Source: Acidobacteria bacterium 28-1
Lineage (GTDB): Bacteria; Acidobacteriota; Blastocatellia; Pyrinomonadales; Pyrinomonadaceae
Length of the DNA stretch: 36,498 nt
NCBI GenBank assembly: GCA_002050365.1
Contig: MWYZ01000051.1
Location: forward strand, 1 to 36,498
Direction: 5' to 3'
Under the pieces are notes generated by a model. It was not told where the DNA came from and did not search any database. It saw only the letters and a program-made list of their open reading frames with translations. The position numbers and the translations under genes are program-made. Of the stretch, positions 23,544 to 30,701 are shown piece by piece. The first letter of the stretch is position 1, and each line of letters begins with the position of its first letter.

Positions 23544-25997
23544 CTATTCGGGTAAAATCGAGTTAGCCGGAATTTTCATCTGCGAATTTCCCCAACCGAA
23601 AGCCGAAAAGCCCGCCGTACTTTTTTGTATATAAAATATGCCGGTCTGACTCGGATTGGCGTTCGGTCGCCAGACGGCAAAATCCGTTTTGCCGTCGCCG
23701 TCATAATCGCCCGGTGTCGGCAAATCTCCCGCTCTGCCGAATTGGAAAGAGCTAAAACTTCCGTCTGAACTTTTCAGATAATACCAAGTTCCGTTGGTTG
23801 TCCGCCAAACTGCAACGTCGGTTTTGCGGTCGCCGTCATAATCGGCAGGCACAATTTTATCAGTGGCGGAGTTGCCGAAAGTTGTTGCCGTCAAATTGCT
23901 ATCTGAACTTCTCTGAATAAAAAAAGTGTTGGCAGGCGAGGCACTTGCCGGGCGATAAACGGCGTAATCGGATTTGCCGTCGCCGTCGAAATCGCCGCGC
24001 AACGGTTTATCGCTTTCGATGCCGAATTGAGCAGTGCGGAGACCGGCGGTCGAGCCGGAGACATACCAAATGAGATTGCCGTTCACCTTGCGCGTAACGG
24101 CAAAATCCGCTTTTTGGTCGCCGTCAAAATCTTGTGAAACCGTCGGATTATCACCTGTCTGTCCAAATTGAACGGCTTGAAACGTATTATTTTGACTTTG
24201 CATAACGTAAAACGTGCCGTTGGAACTGCGCCAAACTGCGACATCGGATTTGCCGTCGCCGTCGTAATCGTTGGGAACTGCAATATCATCATTGAATAAC
24301 CCAAAACTGAAGGGCGAATAACCCGCAGTACTTTGCTGATTATGCCAGACCATCGCGCCATTGTTATCCTGAATCGCCGAGTAATCCGTTTTTCGGTCGC
24401 CGTCAAAATCCAAACCAGCGGTATTATTCGGAAGCGGAAGCGGCGGTTGAAAACCGTTTTGCGCGATGAGGAAAGCTTGTCCGGCGATTTGAATTGTTCC
24501 GGCGCGCGGCGGACCACTCATATTCGCGGCAACCGAAAATGTGATAATCGTGTTTCCGCTTCCCGGATTACCGCTCGTTACGGTAATCCAAGACACCTGA
24601 CTAACGGCGGAAAAATCGCAGTTCGGCGGAGCGGTAACGCTAATTGTTCGTTGTCCGCCGAAAATGTCAAACGATAGCGCCGCAGGGGAAAAACTAAAAC
24701 TGCAAACGGTTTGATTTTGCAAAGCGCGGGAAACGTTAAGTCGTCCGCCGGATTTGACTACGCCGTTCCATTGCGCGAGCGGGTCAACCGTATTCATCAG
24801 CGTCGCTTTTAATGAAGACGGCGAAAGATTCGGATTGTAAGCGGAAAGAAGTGCCGCCGCGCCTGCGCCGTGCGGCGAAGCCATCGAAGTTCCGCTAAAG
24901 GTTGCGTAAGCACTGTTTGAAGAATTAAATGTGCTTAAAATTCCTGAGCCGGGCGCAGCGATGTCAACGCTCGTCGCGCCGAAGTTTGAAAAACCCGAAC
25001 GCGTGTCGGTTGAAGTCGAAGAAGCAACCGACATAATGCTTGGACTCGTGTAACTTGCCGGATAGAACGGAGTCGCGTCTATATTTTGACCGGCGTTGCC
25101 GGCAGCGAAAACATTCAAGATTCCGGCATCTCCCATCGCATCGAGCGCGTCTTTTGTCGCCTGGTCATAACCGCACGCTTCGCCGCAGCCGCCGTAGGAA
25201 TTATTGGTAACGCGAATGTTCACGCCGCGATTCTTCATCATCCGCACATAATTATAAGCGTTGATGAGCATTGCCGAAGTCGTGTCGCCACCGTTCGGGC
25301 TGTAAATTTTTATCGCCATAATTTTGACGTTCCAATTTACGCCGACCACGCCCACCGAATTATTGCCCACCGCACCGATTGTTCCTGCCGTGTGCGTTCC
25401 GTGTCCGCCCGCATCGTCTATCGGATTTGAATCGTTATAGAAAAAATCATAGCCGTAAAAATCGTCAACAAAACCGTTGCCGTCGTCGTCAATTCCGTTG
25501 TTTTCTGTCTCATTCGGATTGCGCCACATATTTGCCGAAAGGTCTTGATGGTTGTAACTGGCACCGGTATCAATGTCGGCGACAACGACATCTGGGCTGC
25601 CCGTCGTTAAATCCCAAGCGGCGGGCGCGGAAATTTTCGCCAATCCATAGAGTTCCGCATATCGTGCGTCATTCGGCACGGCAAGTAGCCGGTAATAAAA
25701 ATTCGGCTGTGCCGCTTCGATTTCCGCGCTTTCTTTGTAAAATGCGGCGGCTTGATTAACCGACAAATTTTCGGGCAGCTTGACTCTCTGCCAGCCGAGT
25801 TCGGGAAATTCTTCCAAAACGCTCGCGCCGACAATCGAGTTTACCGAACGAGCGGCTGTCGAAGCCGTCCCGTTTTTATATTTAACGAGCAATTCGCCTT
25901 TAGCGTAAATTTCCGATGTTTTCTGTGCGACGGAAACATCAGCTAAAAAGAGAAAAGCGAATAACGAAAATAAAACTAACTTGACGGCTTTTATCAT
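23544..25997 (-). CDS. Secreted subtilisin-family (S8) peptidase with BACON domain and FG-GAP repeats
   Basis: The 817-residue protein starts with a signal peptide (LVLFSLFAFLFLADVSVAQ), then a propeptide (about 25-110, GELLVKYKNG..). The S8 catalytic domain (about 115-415) has the triad D143 (ADIDTG), H199 (GGHGTHTAG) and S371 (FSGTSMASPHG). A BACON-type domain follows (about 430-520: CSFSFSPAALSFDIFGGQRT..VSWITVTSG). The C-terminal part (about 530-810) holds six FG-GAP calcium-binding repeats such as GDYDGDGKTDFAVWRP. It is an exported protease; the BACON and propeller parts may attach it to polysaccharide or protein targets. GAGGATTATTC before the ATG is a good ribosome-binding site. The neighbouring gene is a free-standing version of the repeat module. 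Confidence 0.94.
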   Translation of the reverse strand: MIKAVKLVLFSLFAFLFLADVSVAQKTSEIYAKGELLVKYKNGTASTAARSVNSIVGASVLEEFPELGWQRVKLPENLSVNQAAAFYKESAEIEAAQPNFYYRLLAVPNDARYAELYGLAKISAPAAWDLTTGSPDVVVADIDTGASYNHQDLSANMWRNPNETENNGIDDDGNGFVDDFYGYDFFYNDSNPIDDAGGHGTHTAGTIGAVGNNSVGVVGVNWNVKIMAIKIYSPNGGDTTSAMLINAYNYVRMMKNRGVNIRVTNNSYGGCGEACGYDQATKDALDAMGDAGILNVFAAGNAGQNIDATPFYPASYTSPSIMSVASSTSTDTRSGFSNFGATSVDIAAPGSGILSTFNSSNSAYATFSGTSMASPHGAGAAALLSAYNPNLSPSSLKATLMNTVDPLAQWNGVVKSGGRLNVSRALQNQTVCSFSFSPAALSFDIFGGQRTISVTAPPNCDFSAVSQVSWITVTSGNPGSGNTIITFSVAANMSGPPRAGTIQIAGQAFLIAQNGFQPPLPLPNNTAGLDFDGDRKTDYSAIQDNNGAMVWHNQQSTAGYSPFSFGLFNDDIAVPNDYDGDGKSDVAVWRSSNGTFYVMQSQNNTFQAVQFGQTGDNPTVSQDFDGDQKADFAVTRKVNGNLIWYVSGSTAGLRTAQFGIESDKPLRGDFDGDGKSDYAVYRPASASPANTFFIQRSSDSNLTATTFGNSATDKIVPADYDGDRKTDVAVWRTTNGTWYYLKSSDGSFSSFQFGRAGDLPTPGDYDGDGKTDFAVWRPNANPSQTGIFYIQKSTAGFSAFGWGNSQMKIPANSILPE

Positions 25998-26123
25998 TGA
26001 ATAATCCTCGCGGGAACAAACTGAAATAAACTTAAGATTTTATATATTTCGAGAAATGAAGACAAGCGAATTCAAGCGTGAGGGCAGAACTGCTTTTTAC
26101 TTTTTAATATAACTTGGGAAAAA

Positions 26124-26200
26124 TGGGGCGGCTAGAGGGAATTGAACCCTCGACATTCGGCTCCACAAACCGACGTTCTAACCCCTGAACTATAGCCGCC
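26124..26200 (-). tRNA. tRNA-His(GUG)
   Basis: The minus strand folds into a complete cloverleaf. The acceptor GCGGCTA pairs with TAGCCGC, the extra 5' G (G-1) faces discriminator C, and CCA is encoded. The anticodon stem TCGGT/GCCGA encloses loop TTGTGGA with anticodon GTG. The T arm is GAGGG-TTCAATT-CCCTC. The encoded G-1 and C73 are the tRNA-His identity pair. A T run follows the CCA. The first 26 bases are duplicated at 26684-26714, on the other side of the HNH gene. Confidence 0.96.
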
Positions 26201-26206
26201 ATAAAC

Positions 26207-26662
26207 TTATATATTGACAAAAATGTGCCGCTTGTAATTAAACTCGGCGGCAGATTTGCGCCGATGACAATTAGCGCAAAGCACATCACATTTTTCAATC
26301 TCTAACTCAACTCGCTCCCACGACGAATTAAGAATTAATATTGAAATACATTCGGATTTCTCGATTCTATCACGATGGTCAAACTCCAAAACGATAGGAT
26401 CGGATTCTCCGCAATTTACACAAGGGTGATGTGTTAGATAATCAAAGACTTTTCGTGCATTTTGCTCACGAATTTTTCGGCGACTCGTGTTATGACTATC
26501 TCGATAATGCTGGTGATTTTCACGATACCGCACATCCCAATTCGCCTTAAAACACGCCCGACACCAAGAAGCATGTCCGTCCTTGGCTTTCTTTTTTGCC
26601 GGGAACAAAAGCAAATCCTTTTTAAGCGAGCATTTTGTGCAAACTTTTTCCATACTCAGCAT
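26207..26662 (-). CDS. HNH endonuclease next to tRNA-His
   Basis: The 151-residue product has an N-terminal CxxC...CxxC zinc-finger-like segment (VCTKCSLKKD, WCRACFKANW), a basic middle (SRRKIREQNARKVF) and a C-terminal HNH nuclease domain. That domain reads PCVNCGESDPIVLEFDHRD, then EIEKCDVLCANCHRRKSAAE, with the zinc ligands in CVNC and CANC and the active-site DH and H. It has no signal peptide. Its stop lies six bases before the 5' end of tRNA-His, and its start follows a decayed copy of the same tRNA's 5' half. The gene is thus enclosed by a 31-bp direct repeat with 509-bp spacing and probably shares the tRNA promoter. This suggests a free-standing homing-type endonuclease. The start could be ATG 26662 or 26653. 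Confidence 0.85.
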   Translation of the reverse strand: MLSMEKVCTKCSLKKDLLLFPAKKKAKDGHASWCRACFKANWDVRYRENHQHYRDSHNTSRRKIREQNARKVFDYLTHHPCVNCGESDPIVLEFDHRDRIEKSECISILILNSSWERVELEIEKCDVLCANCHRRKSAAEFNYKRHIFVNI

Positions 26663-26683
26663 ACCACATAAAGTATTTCTCTT

Positions 26684-26714
26684 GTTCTAATCCCTGAACT
26701 ATAGCCACTATAAA
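26684..26714 (-). repeat. Decayed copy of the 5' half of tRNA-His (direct repeat with 26175-26205)
   Basis: Bases 26684-26714 match 26175-26205 at 28 of 31 positions. The block covers the first 26 nt of tRNA-His (G-1 to the end of the D arm) plus five bases upstream. The three differences fall at G-1, at base 2 of the acceptor and in the D loop, and would spoil a functional tRNA. There is no anticodon or T arm beyond it; the HNH gene follows instead. Confidence 0.88.
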
Positions 26715-26754
26715 ATCTTTTGAAGTTGGGAACATCCAACCTAAGAAGTTTTAA

Positions 26755-26783
26755 TTATTACAAATCTTGTCGTTTATGTTCAA
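26755..26783 (-). promoter_or_regulatory. Possible promoter of the tRNA-His/HNH unit
   Basis: On the minus strand TTGAAC (26778-26783) is followed after exactly 17 bases by TAATAA (26755-26760). It lies about 45 bases upstream of the decayed tRNA-His copy. The -10 box is weak, so this is tentative. Confidence 0.35.
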
Positions 26784-27020
26784 GCTAAAAAACGATTTTT
26801 ACAATTTATTGACGAAGCTGGCAGCTTTTAGCACAGAGCGAATCAAATTTCTCTGAAAAATTTTTACGTTTTCGAAGTTTGATTTTTTGCCACTCGCTCA
26901 AATGCCGCTGCCGTCAGCTCCGGAGTTTTTGCGCAATCGCGTGACGAATAACGCACTCGAATCGAAAATAATTAACCGCTTAATTGGTAAAAATCAAATT
27001 TAGCCGTTGTCAATCGAAAA
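26761..27020. other. Gene-poor spacer between tRNA-His/HNH and tRNA-Arg
   Basis: No coding frame with a recognisable product is present. An imperfect hairpin is formed by AATCAAATTTC near 26848 and GAAGTTTGATT near 26876. Apart from the possible promoter at its left edge, I see nothing else. Confidence 0.5.
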
Positions 27021-27023
27021 AGA

Positions 27024-27049
27024 AAAGAGTGCTTTTATCAGCACTCTTT
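27024..27049 (-). terminator. Intrinsic terminator downstream of tRNA-Arg
   Basis: AAAGAGTGC (27024-27032) and GCACTCTTT (27041-27049) pair perfectly over nine bases around an 8-base loop. On the minus strand a TCTTTTTC tract follows. It lies 26 bases after the 3' end of tRNA-Arg and would end that transcript. Confidence 0.85.
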
Positions 27050-27074
27050 CTTACTTTAATCAAAAAATTGAAAA

Positions 27075-27385
27075 TGCCCCCGGCACGACTCGAACGTGCG
27101 ACCCACAGCTTAGCTTACCTCACTTGATTTCCCAAGCCCTGTTTTCCCGAAAGAAAAACAAGTTGAAAGTCTGGACTATATCTTAGACATTTCAGTCTGA
27201 GTGCGTGTAGTCTCTACAGATCGATTTTGAAAAATTCAAAAAATTCCCTCGGTATTGTCATAGGAAATTTCATTTCCCTTAGAGTTTCACCGATATAGCA
27301 CTCTCCACTATGCAAGTTACTAATTCCCCGCACAGGCTCCTATTTATTTGAAGGCTGTTGCTCTATCCAACTGAGCTACGGGAGC
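27075..27385 (-). tRNA. tRNA-Arg(UCU), interrupted by a group I intron
   Basis: The 5' exon is 27351-27385 and the 3' exon 27075-27113. Joined, they give a 74-nt tRNA with acceptor GCTCCCG/CGGGGGC (one G-U pair), D arm GCTCAGTTGGATAGAGC, anticodon stem ACAGC/GCTGT around loop CTTCTAA (anticodon TCT), T arm GCACG-TTCGAGT-CGTGC, and discriminator A. CCA is not encoded, unlike in the neighbouring tRNA-His. The intron lies between U34 and C35 of the anticodon, so the tRNA is useless until spliced. A good promoter lies upstream and a terminator downstream. Confidence 0.94.
27114..27350 (-). ncRNA. Group I self-splicing intron in tRNA-Arg(UCU), 237 nt
   Basis: The intron begins after U34 of the tRNA and ends in G, as group I introns require. 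P1: exon CAGCCUU pairs with intron GAGCCUG, with a U-G wobble at the splice site and one C-C mismatch. P3: GAGUGC/GCACUC. P4: UCGGU/ACCGA. P5: GGAAA/UUUCC. P6: UUUUGAA/UUCAAAA. P7: GACUA in GUAGAGACUACACG (R element) pairs with UAGUC in AAGAUAUAGUCC (canonical S element). P8: AGAC/GUCU. P9: ACUUG/CAAGU enclosing a further hairpin. It carries no open reading frame. I leave the subgroup open. Confidence 0.93.
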
Positions 27386-27402
27386 ATAAAAGAACAACGA
27401 AA

Positions 27403-27433
27403 ATAATAACACGCTTTATCAGGATTTCGTCAA
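27403..27433 (-). promoter_or_regulatory. Probable promoter of tRNA-Arg
   Basis: On the minus strand TTGACG (27428-27433) precedes TATTAT (27403-27408) by 19 bases. Both hexamers are five of six to the sigma-70 consensus. The start site would fall about ten bases before the tRNA 5' end. Confidence 0.55.
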
Positions 27434-27520
27434 ATTATGAAAGCGGTTTGAAATACCTCCAAAAAAGCCGTCGAAAATTTTATTCTCGAAAGCGACAGTG
27501 TTGTAAAATAGAACTCAGCT

Positions 27521-27547
27521 TTGAAAAAATTTGGTAAAATTTATAAT
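27521..27547 (+). promoter_or_regulatory. Possible sigma-70 promoter of the carboxypeptidase gene
   Basis: TTGAAA (27521-27526) and a perfect TATAAT (27542-27547) are separated by 15 bases, slightly short. They lie about 90 bases before the ATG at 27639. The region 27386-27638 holds nothing else I can identify. Confidence 0.4.
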
Positions 27548-27638
27548 ACGCCGTTTATAGTTACTTTCGGGAAAAATTAAAGAAACGGCGACGACAGACG
27601 GTTTTTCCGGCATCCGAAAAGTCAAAAGTGAAACAAGA

Positions 27639-28637
27639 ATGTTAAGAGAAAAAACCTTTTTTCTGCTGTTAGGTTCGGGCGCAATTTTCTGTACCTTTAT
27701 TCTGGCTGTCAGATTCGTGAAATTAGACGCTTACGAGCAAAATTCCTCACAGCCACCCGCTGCGAACACGCTCGTTGCCAAAACTCCTCAAATCGAACGG
27801 GAAAAAACAGTGGTTAATAAAACTGTCTCAACTGCGCCGGTAATTTTGGCGCCCGAAACAGCGGAAAATGCCAAACTCAAAAACACAATTGAGTGGGATT
27901 TCGGCGCGAAACGGCAGCGCGGCTGGTATCTTTACACTCCATTAATCGGACACACAATCGGCACGGAAGCCGACAGCGAAACGCCCGAATTCGCCCGTGC
28001 CGTCGCCGTTTGGCAGCAAAAATCCGGACTTTCTCCGACGGGAATAATTGACCGTGAGACGCTCTATCGAATGATTGAGTTTTGGCAATCCCGCCGGCTC
28101 AACAGCAGCGTTTATCCTGCGCCTGAAGATTTGCTGACCGCGCCGATTGACGATTTCTACGACCCCAATCGTGACATCGAACTTCTCAAAGTAGAGCGCG
28201 AAACTTACAAGGCTTATAAAAAAATGATTGCGGCGGCGGCAATCGAACTCAAATTGAAAACCGACAAAAACGGCGAGCTTTCAGCCGATGAAAAATTTTT
28301 GCGAATAATTTCAGCGTTTCGTTCACGCGAATATCAAGCGAAACTGCGAGCCGCCTCGCCGCAGTCGGGACGCGCCGGACTTGCCGTCAACAGCCCGCAT
28401 TTTACGGGACGTGTCCTCGACATATACGTCGGCGGCGAACCGACCCTAACTAAAGATTTTAACCGCGCCGTGCAAGTTCAAACGCCGGTTTATAAATGGC
28501 TGGTGAAAAACGCTTCACGCTTTGGATTTTATCCGTATTTTTATGAGCCTTGGCACTGGGAATATGTGCCGCAAAATCTGAAATCTGTTGATGACAACGG
28601 CTCGCCGATGAAAAGCAAAACCACCACGTTACCTTGA
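27639..28637 (+). CDS. VanY-type D-alanyl-D-alanine carboxypeptidase (M15B) with peptidoglycan-binding segment
   Basis: The 332-residue protein has an N-terminal membrane anchor (about 7-25), a linker, and a peptidoglycan-binding-like region at about 95-150 (TPEFARAVAVWQQKSGLSPTG). The M15B metallopeptidase domain (about 185-312) has substrate-binding R228 in SAFRS and the zinc and catalytic motif S252-x-H254-x6-D261 in NSPHFTGRVLD. The final EPWHWEYV carries E303 and the third zinc ligand H306. It removes the terminal D-alanine from cell-wall pentapeptides, acting outside the inner membrane. Its end overlaps the convergent L,D-transpeptidase gene by nine bases. Its product, a tetrapeptide, is the donor substrate of L,D-transpeptidases, so the pairing makes functional sense. 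Confidence 0.85.
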   Translation: MLREKTFFLLLGSGAIFCTFILAVRFVKLDAYEQNSSQPPAANTLVAKTPQIEREKTVVNKTVSTAPVILAPETAENAKLKNTIEWDFGAKRQRGWYLYTPLIGHTIGTEADSETPEFARAVAVWQQKSGLSPTGIIDRETLYRMIEFWQSRRLNSSVYPAPEDLLTAPIDDFYDPNRDIELLKVERETYKAYKKMIAAAAIELKLKTDKNGELSADEKFLRIISAFRSREYQAKLRAASPQSGRAGLAVNSPHFTGRVLDIYVGGEPTLTKDFNRAVQVQTPVYKWLVKNASRFGFYPYFYEPWHWEYVPQNLKSVDDNGSPMKSKTTTLP

Positions 28638-29615
28638 AACTCGGCGTTTTCTGATTGCGCTGCCGGTGATTTTCGATTTTCTTTCCGGCAGGCGCGTTAC
28701 CACTGCTATTGTTTGCCCGCCCAACAAAGCCCTTCCCGCTTCGATATTTTTGACGCTAACCACAAATTGTTTTTTAGAAACGGCTCGCGCCAATATTTTG
28801 TTCAGCGTTTCATCATTTAAATCCGACGCATCAACGCCGTTTGAGCGAAGTTCGGCGCGTAGATTTTCGATTGTATTTTTTTTGCGGTCGTAGACATCCG
28901 GGTATATGTGTAATTTCCCGGCTTCGACGACCATCGTATCGTATGTAATTTCAACTGGAATCCCGGGTTCGAGTTCCGCCGCTAGAGTCTTCTTCGTCCT
29001 CTCGGCTCTGGCAATCTGCTTCGGCGTTAAGTCGAGTTCGCGGGCGGCAACGATTTTGTCCGCCAAATCATACAAATCCGCTTGCAGAACGCGCACACAA
29101 CCGTGCGAAACCAAACTGCCCAAATCGCCGATGCCTTTGGCTTGATGAATCAGATAGCCGCCGCCAAGGGGAATTTTCATTTTGCCGAGCGGATTACGTC
29201 GGTCGGTTGGCCGGATAATTTTACCGACTTTAACTTTTTTAGACTCAACAACCCAATCGCTGTCGGGCGGAATCCACGGCGGATTCCAAATGACCGCCGA
29301 TGCTTTGAGCGTGCCGACGTAAATCGGATATTCTTTTAATCCAACGCCAATCGGATAAGTTTTCAATTCCTTGCCGTTTTGCCACAGCGTCATCTGAAAT
29401 GCCGGCACATTAACCGTAATTTTTAGATTGTCTCCGCCGGCAGCGAGCGCAGTTTTTTCAATCGCGCCGCCGGTCAATTTGTCCGACCGCGCCGATTCAC
29501 GCTCCATATCTTGAACGTAGGATTGTCCCGACGCATTACCGAACGCACCGGCAAAAACTAATAAAATCGCCGATATATTTCCAATAAGTATGTTTCTTCT
29601 CAGTAAAATTTTCAT
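28629..29615 (-). CDS. L,D-transpeptidase (YkuD family)
   Basis: YkuD enzymes form 3-3 peptidoglycan cross-links or attach proteins to the wall. The catalytic motif HQAKGIGDLGSLVSHGCVRV contains the nucleophile C173 and its SHGC context, preceded by TYPIGVGLKEYPIYVGTLKA and NPPWIPPDSDW, all typical of the ErfK/YbiS branch. From ATG 29615 (MKILLRRN) the protein has 328 residues with a clear signal peptide (ILIGNISAILLVFAGAFGNASG). The earlier ATG at 29657 would put 14 polar residues before the signal and is less likely. A C-terminal extension of about 130 residues after the catalytic domain is of unknown role. The gene converges with the carboxypeptidase gene. Confidence 0.9.
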   Translation of the reverse strand: MKILLRRNILIGNISAILLVFAGAFGNASGQSYVQDMERESARSDKLTGGAIEKTALAAGGDNLKITVNVPAFQMTLWQNGKELKTYPIGVGLKEYPIYVGTLKASAVIWNPPWIPPDSDWVVESKKVKVGKIIRPTDRRNPLGKMKIPLGGGYLIHQAKGIGDLGSLVSHGCVRVLQADLYDLADKIVAARELDLTPKQIARAERTKKTLAAELEPGIPVEITYDTMVVEAGKLHIYPDVYDRKKNTIENLRAELRSNGVDASDLNDETLNKILARAVSKKQFVVSVKNIEAGRALLGGQTIAVVTRLPERKSKITGSAIRKRRVSR

Positions 29616-29683
29616 AACTGACAAAATGCAATTTGCCCGAATGTTTGTCGCGCTCACGCCGCAAAAAGTTGTATGTGAAAGAA

Positions 29684-29814
29684 AGGACGAGTGAAAAGGG
29701 ATGAGGGTCGAGTGAAGAAAAGTTTTCGCCCTTAAACACTCTGGTTCAATTTAATGACTTTTGCATTTTGCCTTATCACTTGTCCCTTGTCCCTCGTCCC
29801 TCGTCACTTTTCAC
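29684..29814. repeat. Decayed heptamer inverted repeat (GGACGAG / TCGTCCC words)
   Basis: Five tandem 7-bp words fill 29780-29814 (TTGTCCC twice, TCGTCCC, TCGTCAC, TTTTCAC). Their diverged reverse complements fill 29685-29719 (GGACGAG, TGAAAAG, GGATGAG, GGTCGAG, TGAAGAA). The spacer is about 60 bases. The 7-bp phase matches the repeats at 4744 and 20690. The right arm is read through as the last residues of cytidylate kinase. Confidence 0.7.
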
Positions 29815-30468
29815 TTTTATTTCCTCCAACATTTGTTCATAAACTTCCCGTAAATTGAGTTCGCTCGTATCAATTACAATCGCGTCTTCAGCGATTGATA
29901 AAGGCGAATCTTCGCGTGAGATATCGCGTTCGTCGCGTCGATTTATTTCCGCCAAAGTTTCTTCGTAAGTAGAGATTTGCCCACGTTGCGCATCTTCTTC
30001 ATAACGTCGTCGCGCTCTCGCTTCGGGTTTGGCGGTTAAGAAAAATTTTAGGTCAGCGTTCGGAAAAACAACTGTTCCGATGTCGCGCCCGTCAAGCACA
30101 CAGCCGTTCGGAGCGGTTTCGCCGAGCGTTCTCTGATGCTCGACAAGAATCTTACGAACCTCGGAAACAGACGAAACTACCGAAGCCATCTGACCAATTT
30201 CATTAGTGCGAATTTTATCAGAAACGTCTTGTCCGTTAAGCTTTATTTGTGGAGAATCAGGTTCGCCGACGAGTTCGATTTTTGAATGTTTGGCAATCTC
30301 AGCCGCTTTTTTCTCATTTTCGATTGTTTCGTCTGCCTGGAAGACAGCTAATGCAACGGCGCGATACATTGCACCGGTGTCGAGATAGAGCAAGTTTAAT
30401 TTTTTAGCGAGCATTTTGCCGAGCGTGGATTTTCCCGCGCCCGAAGGTCCGTCAATGGCAATAATCAT
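29776..30468 (-). CDS. cmk: Cytidylate kinase
   Basis: Cmk phosphorylates CMP and dCMP in nucleotide recycling. The Walker A motif GPSGAGKST is at residues 7-15, followed by LYLDTGAMYRAVAL, the CMP-binding insert, DGRDIGTVVFPNADLKFFL and RRYEE, and the late RRDERDISREDSPL motif. The 230-residue length is normal, but the last residues (KVKSDEGRGTRDK) are encoded by the heptamer repeat and are not part of the fold, so the native stop was lost to the repeat. The gene lies upstream of the L,D-transpeptidase on the same strand, with the repeat between. Confidence 0.95.
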   Translation of the reverse strand: MIIAIDGPSGAGKSTLGKMLAKKLNLLYLDTGAMYRAVALAVFQADETIENEKKAAEIAKHSKIELVGEPDSPQIKLNGQDVSDKIRTNEIGQMASVVSSVSEVRKILVEHQRTLGETAPNGCVLDGRDIGTVVFPNADLKFFLTAKPEARARRRYEEDAQRGQISTYEETLAEINRRDERDISREDSPLSIAEDAIVIDTSELNLREVYEQMLEEIKVKSDEGRGTRDK

Positions 30469-30556
30469 CGAATGTAATTTTATTTGATTTCAGAATATCT
30501 GTCTAAACGAAAAGGTTTTTTAAGATCTGAAAATTTGTAAAAGGAAACAAATTGAC

Positions 30557-30572
30557 GAATAAAATATTTTAT
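30557..30572. promoter_or_regulatory. 16-bp AT palindrome upstream of the 821-residue gene
   Basis: AATAAAATATTTTATT is a perfect palindrome placed directly after a TTGACG hexamer (30551-30556). It may be an operator overlapping a promoter, but no clear -10 box is spaced correctly. The 30469-30701 gap holds no other feature I can support. Confidence 0.3.
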
Positions 30573-30701
30573 TAGGAAACTTTTCTGAATCCTTGCCGAT
30601 AACTATAGGTAGAAACTTTTTAGTCGAACAGTCGAAGAGAGCGTTGACGAAACTAACTCTTTTTTACCGAAAAAATTTTGCAATAGATAGGAGACACCAA
30701 A

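Noticed and set aside
22358..25997. CRISPR-like or satellite repeat signal
   Set aside because: The DNA periodicity comes from protein-level FG-GAP repeats; there are no identical repeats with unique spacers.
26104..26298. Open frame overlapping tRNA-His and the end of the HNH gene on the minus strand
   Set aside because: It runs through a perfect tRNA cloverleaf and shows no protein pattern.
26207..26662. HNH gene as part of a restriction, Cas or prophage locus
   Set aside because: No methyltransferase, Cas, portal or integrase gene is nearby; the tRNA duplication explains the context better.
27114..27350. Archaeal-type or protein-spliced tRNA intron
   Set aside because: The length, the R and S elements, P3 and P7 pairings and terminal G identify a group I intron; no bulge-helix-bulge is needed.
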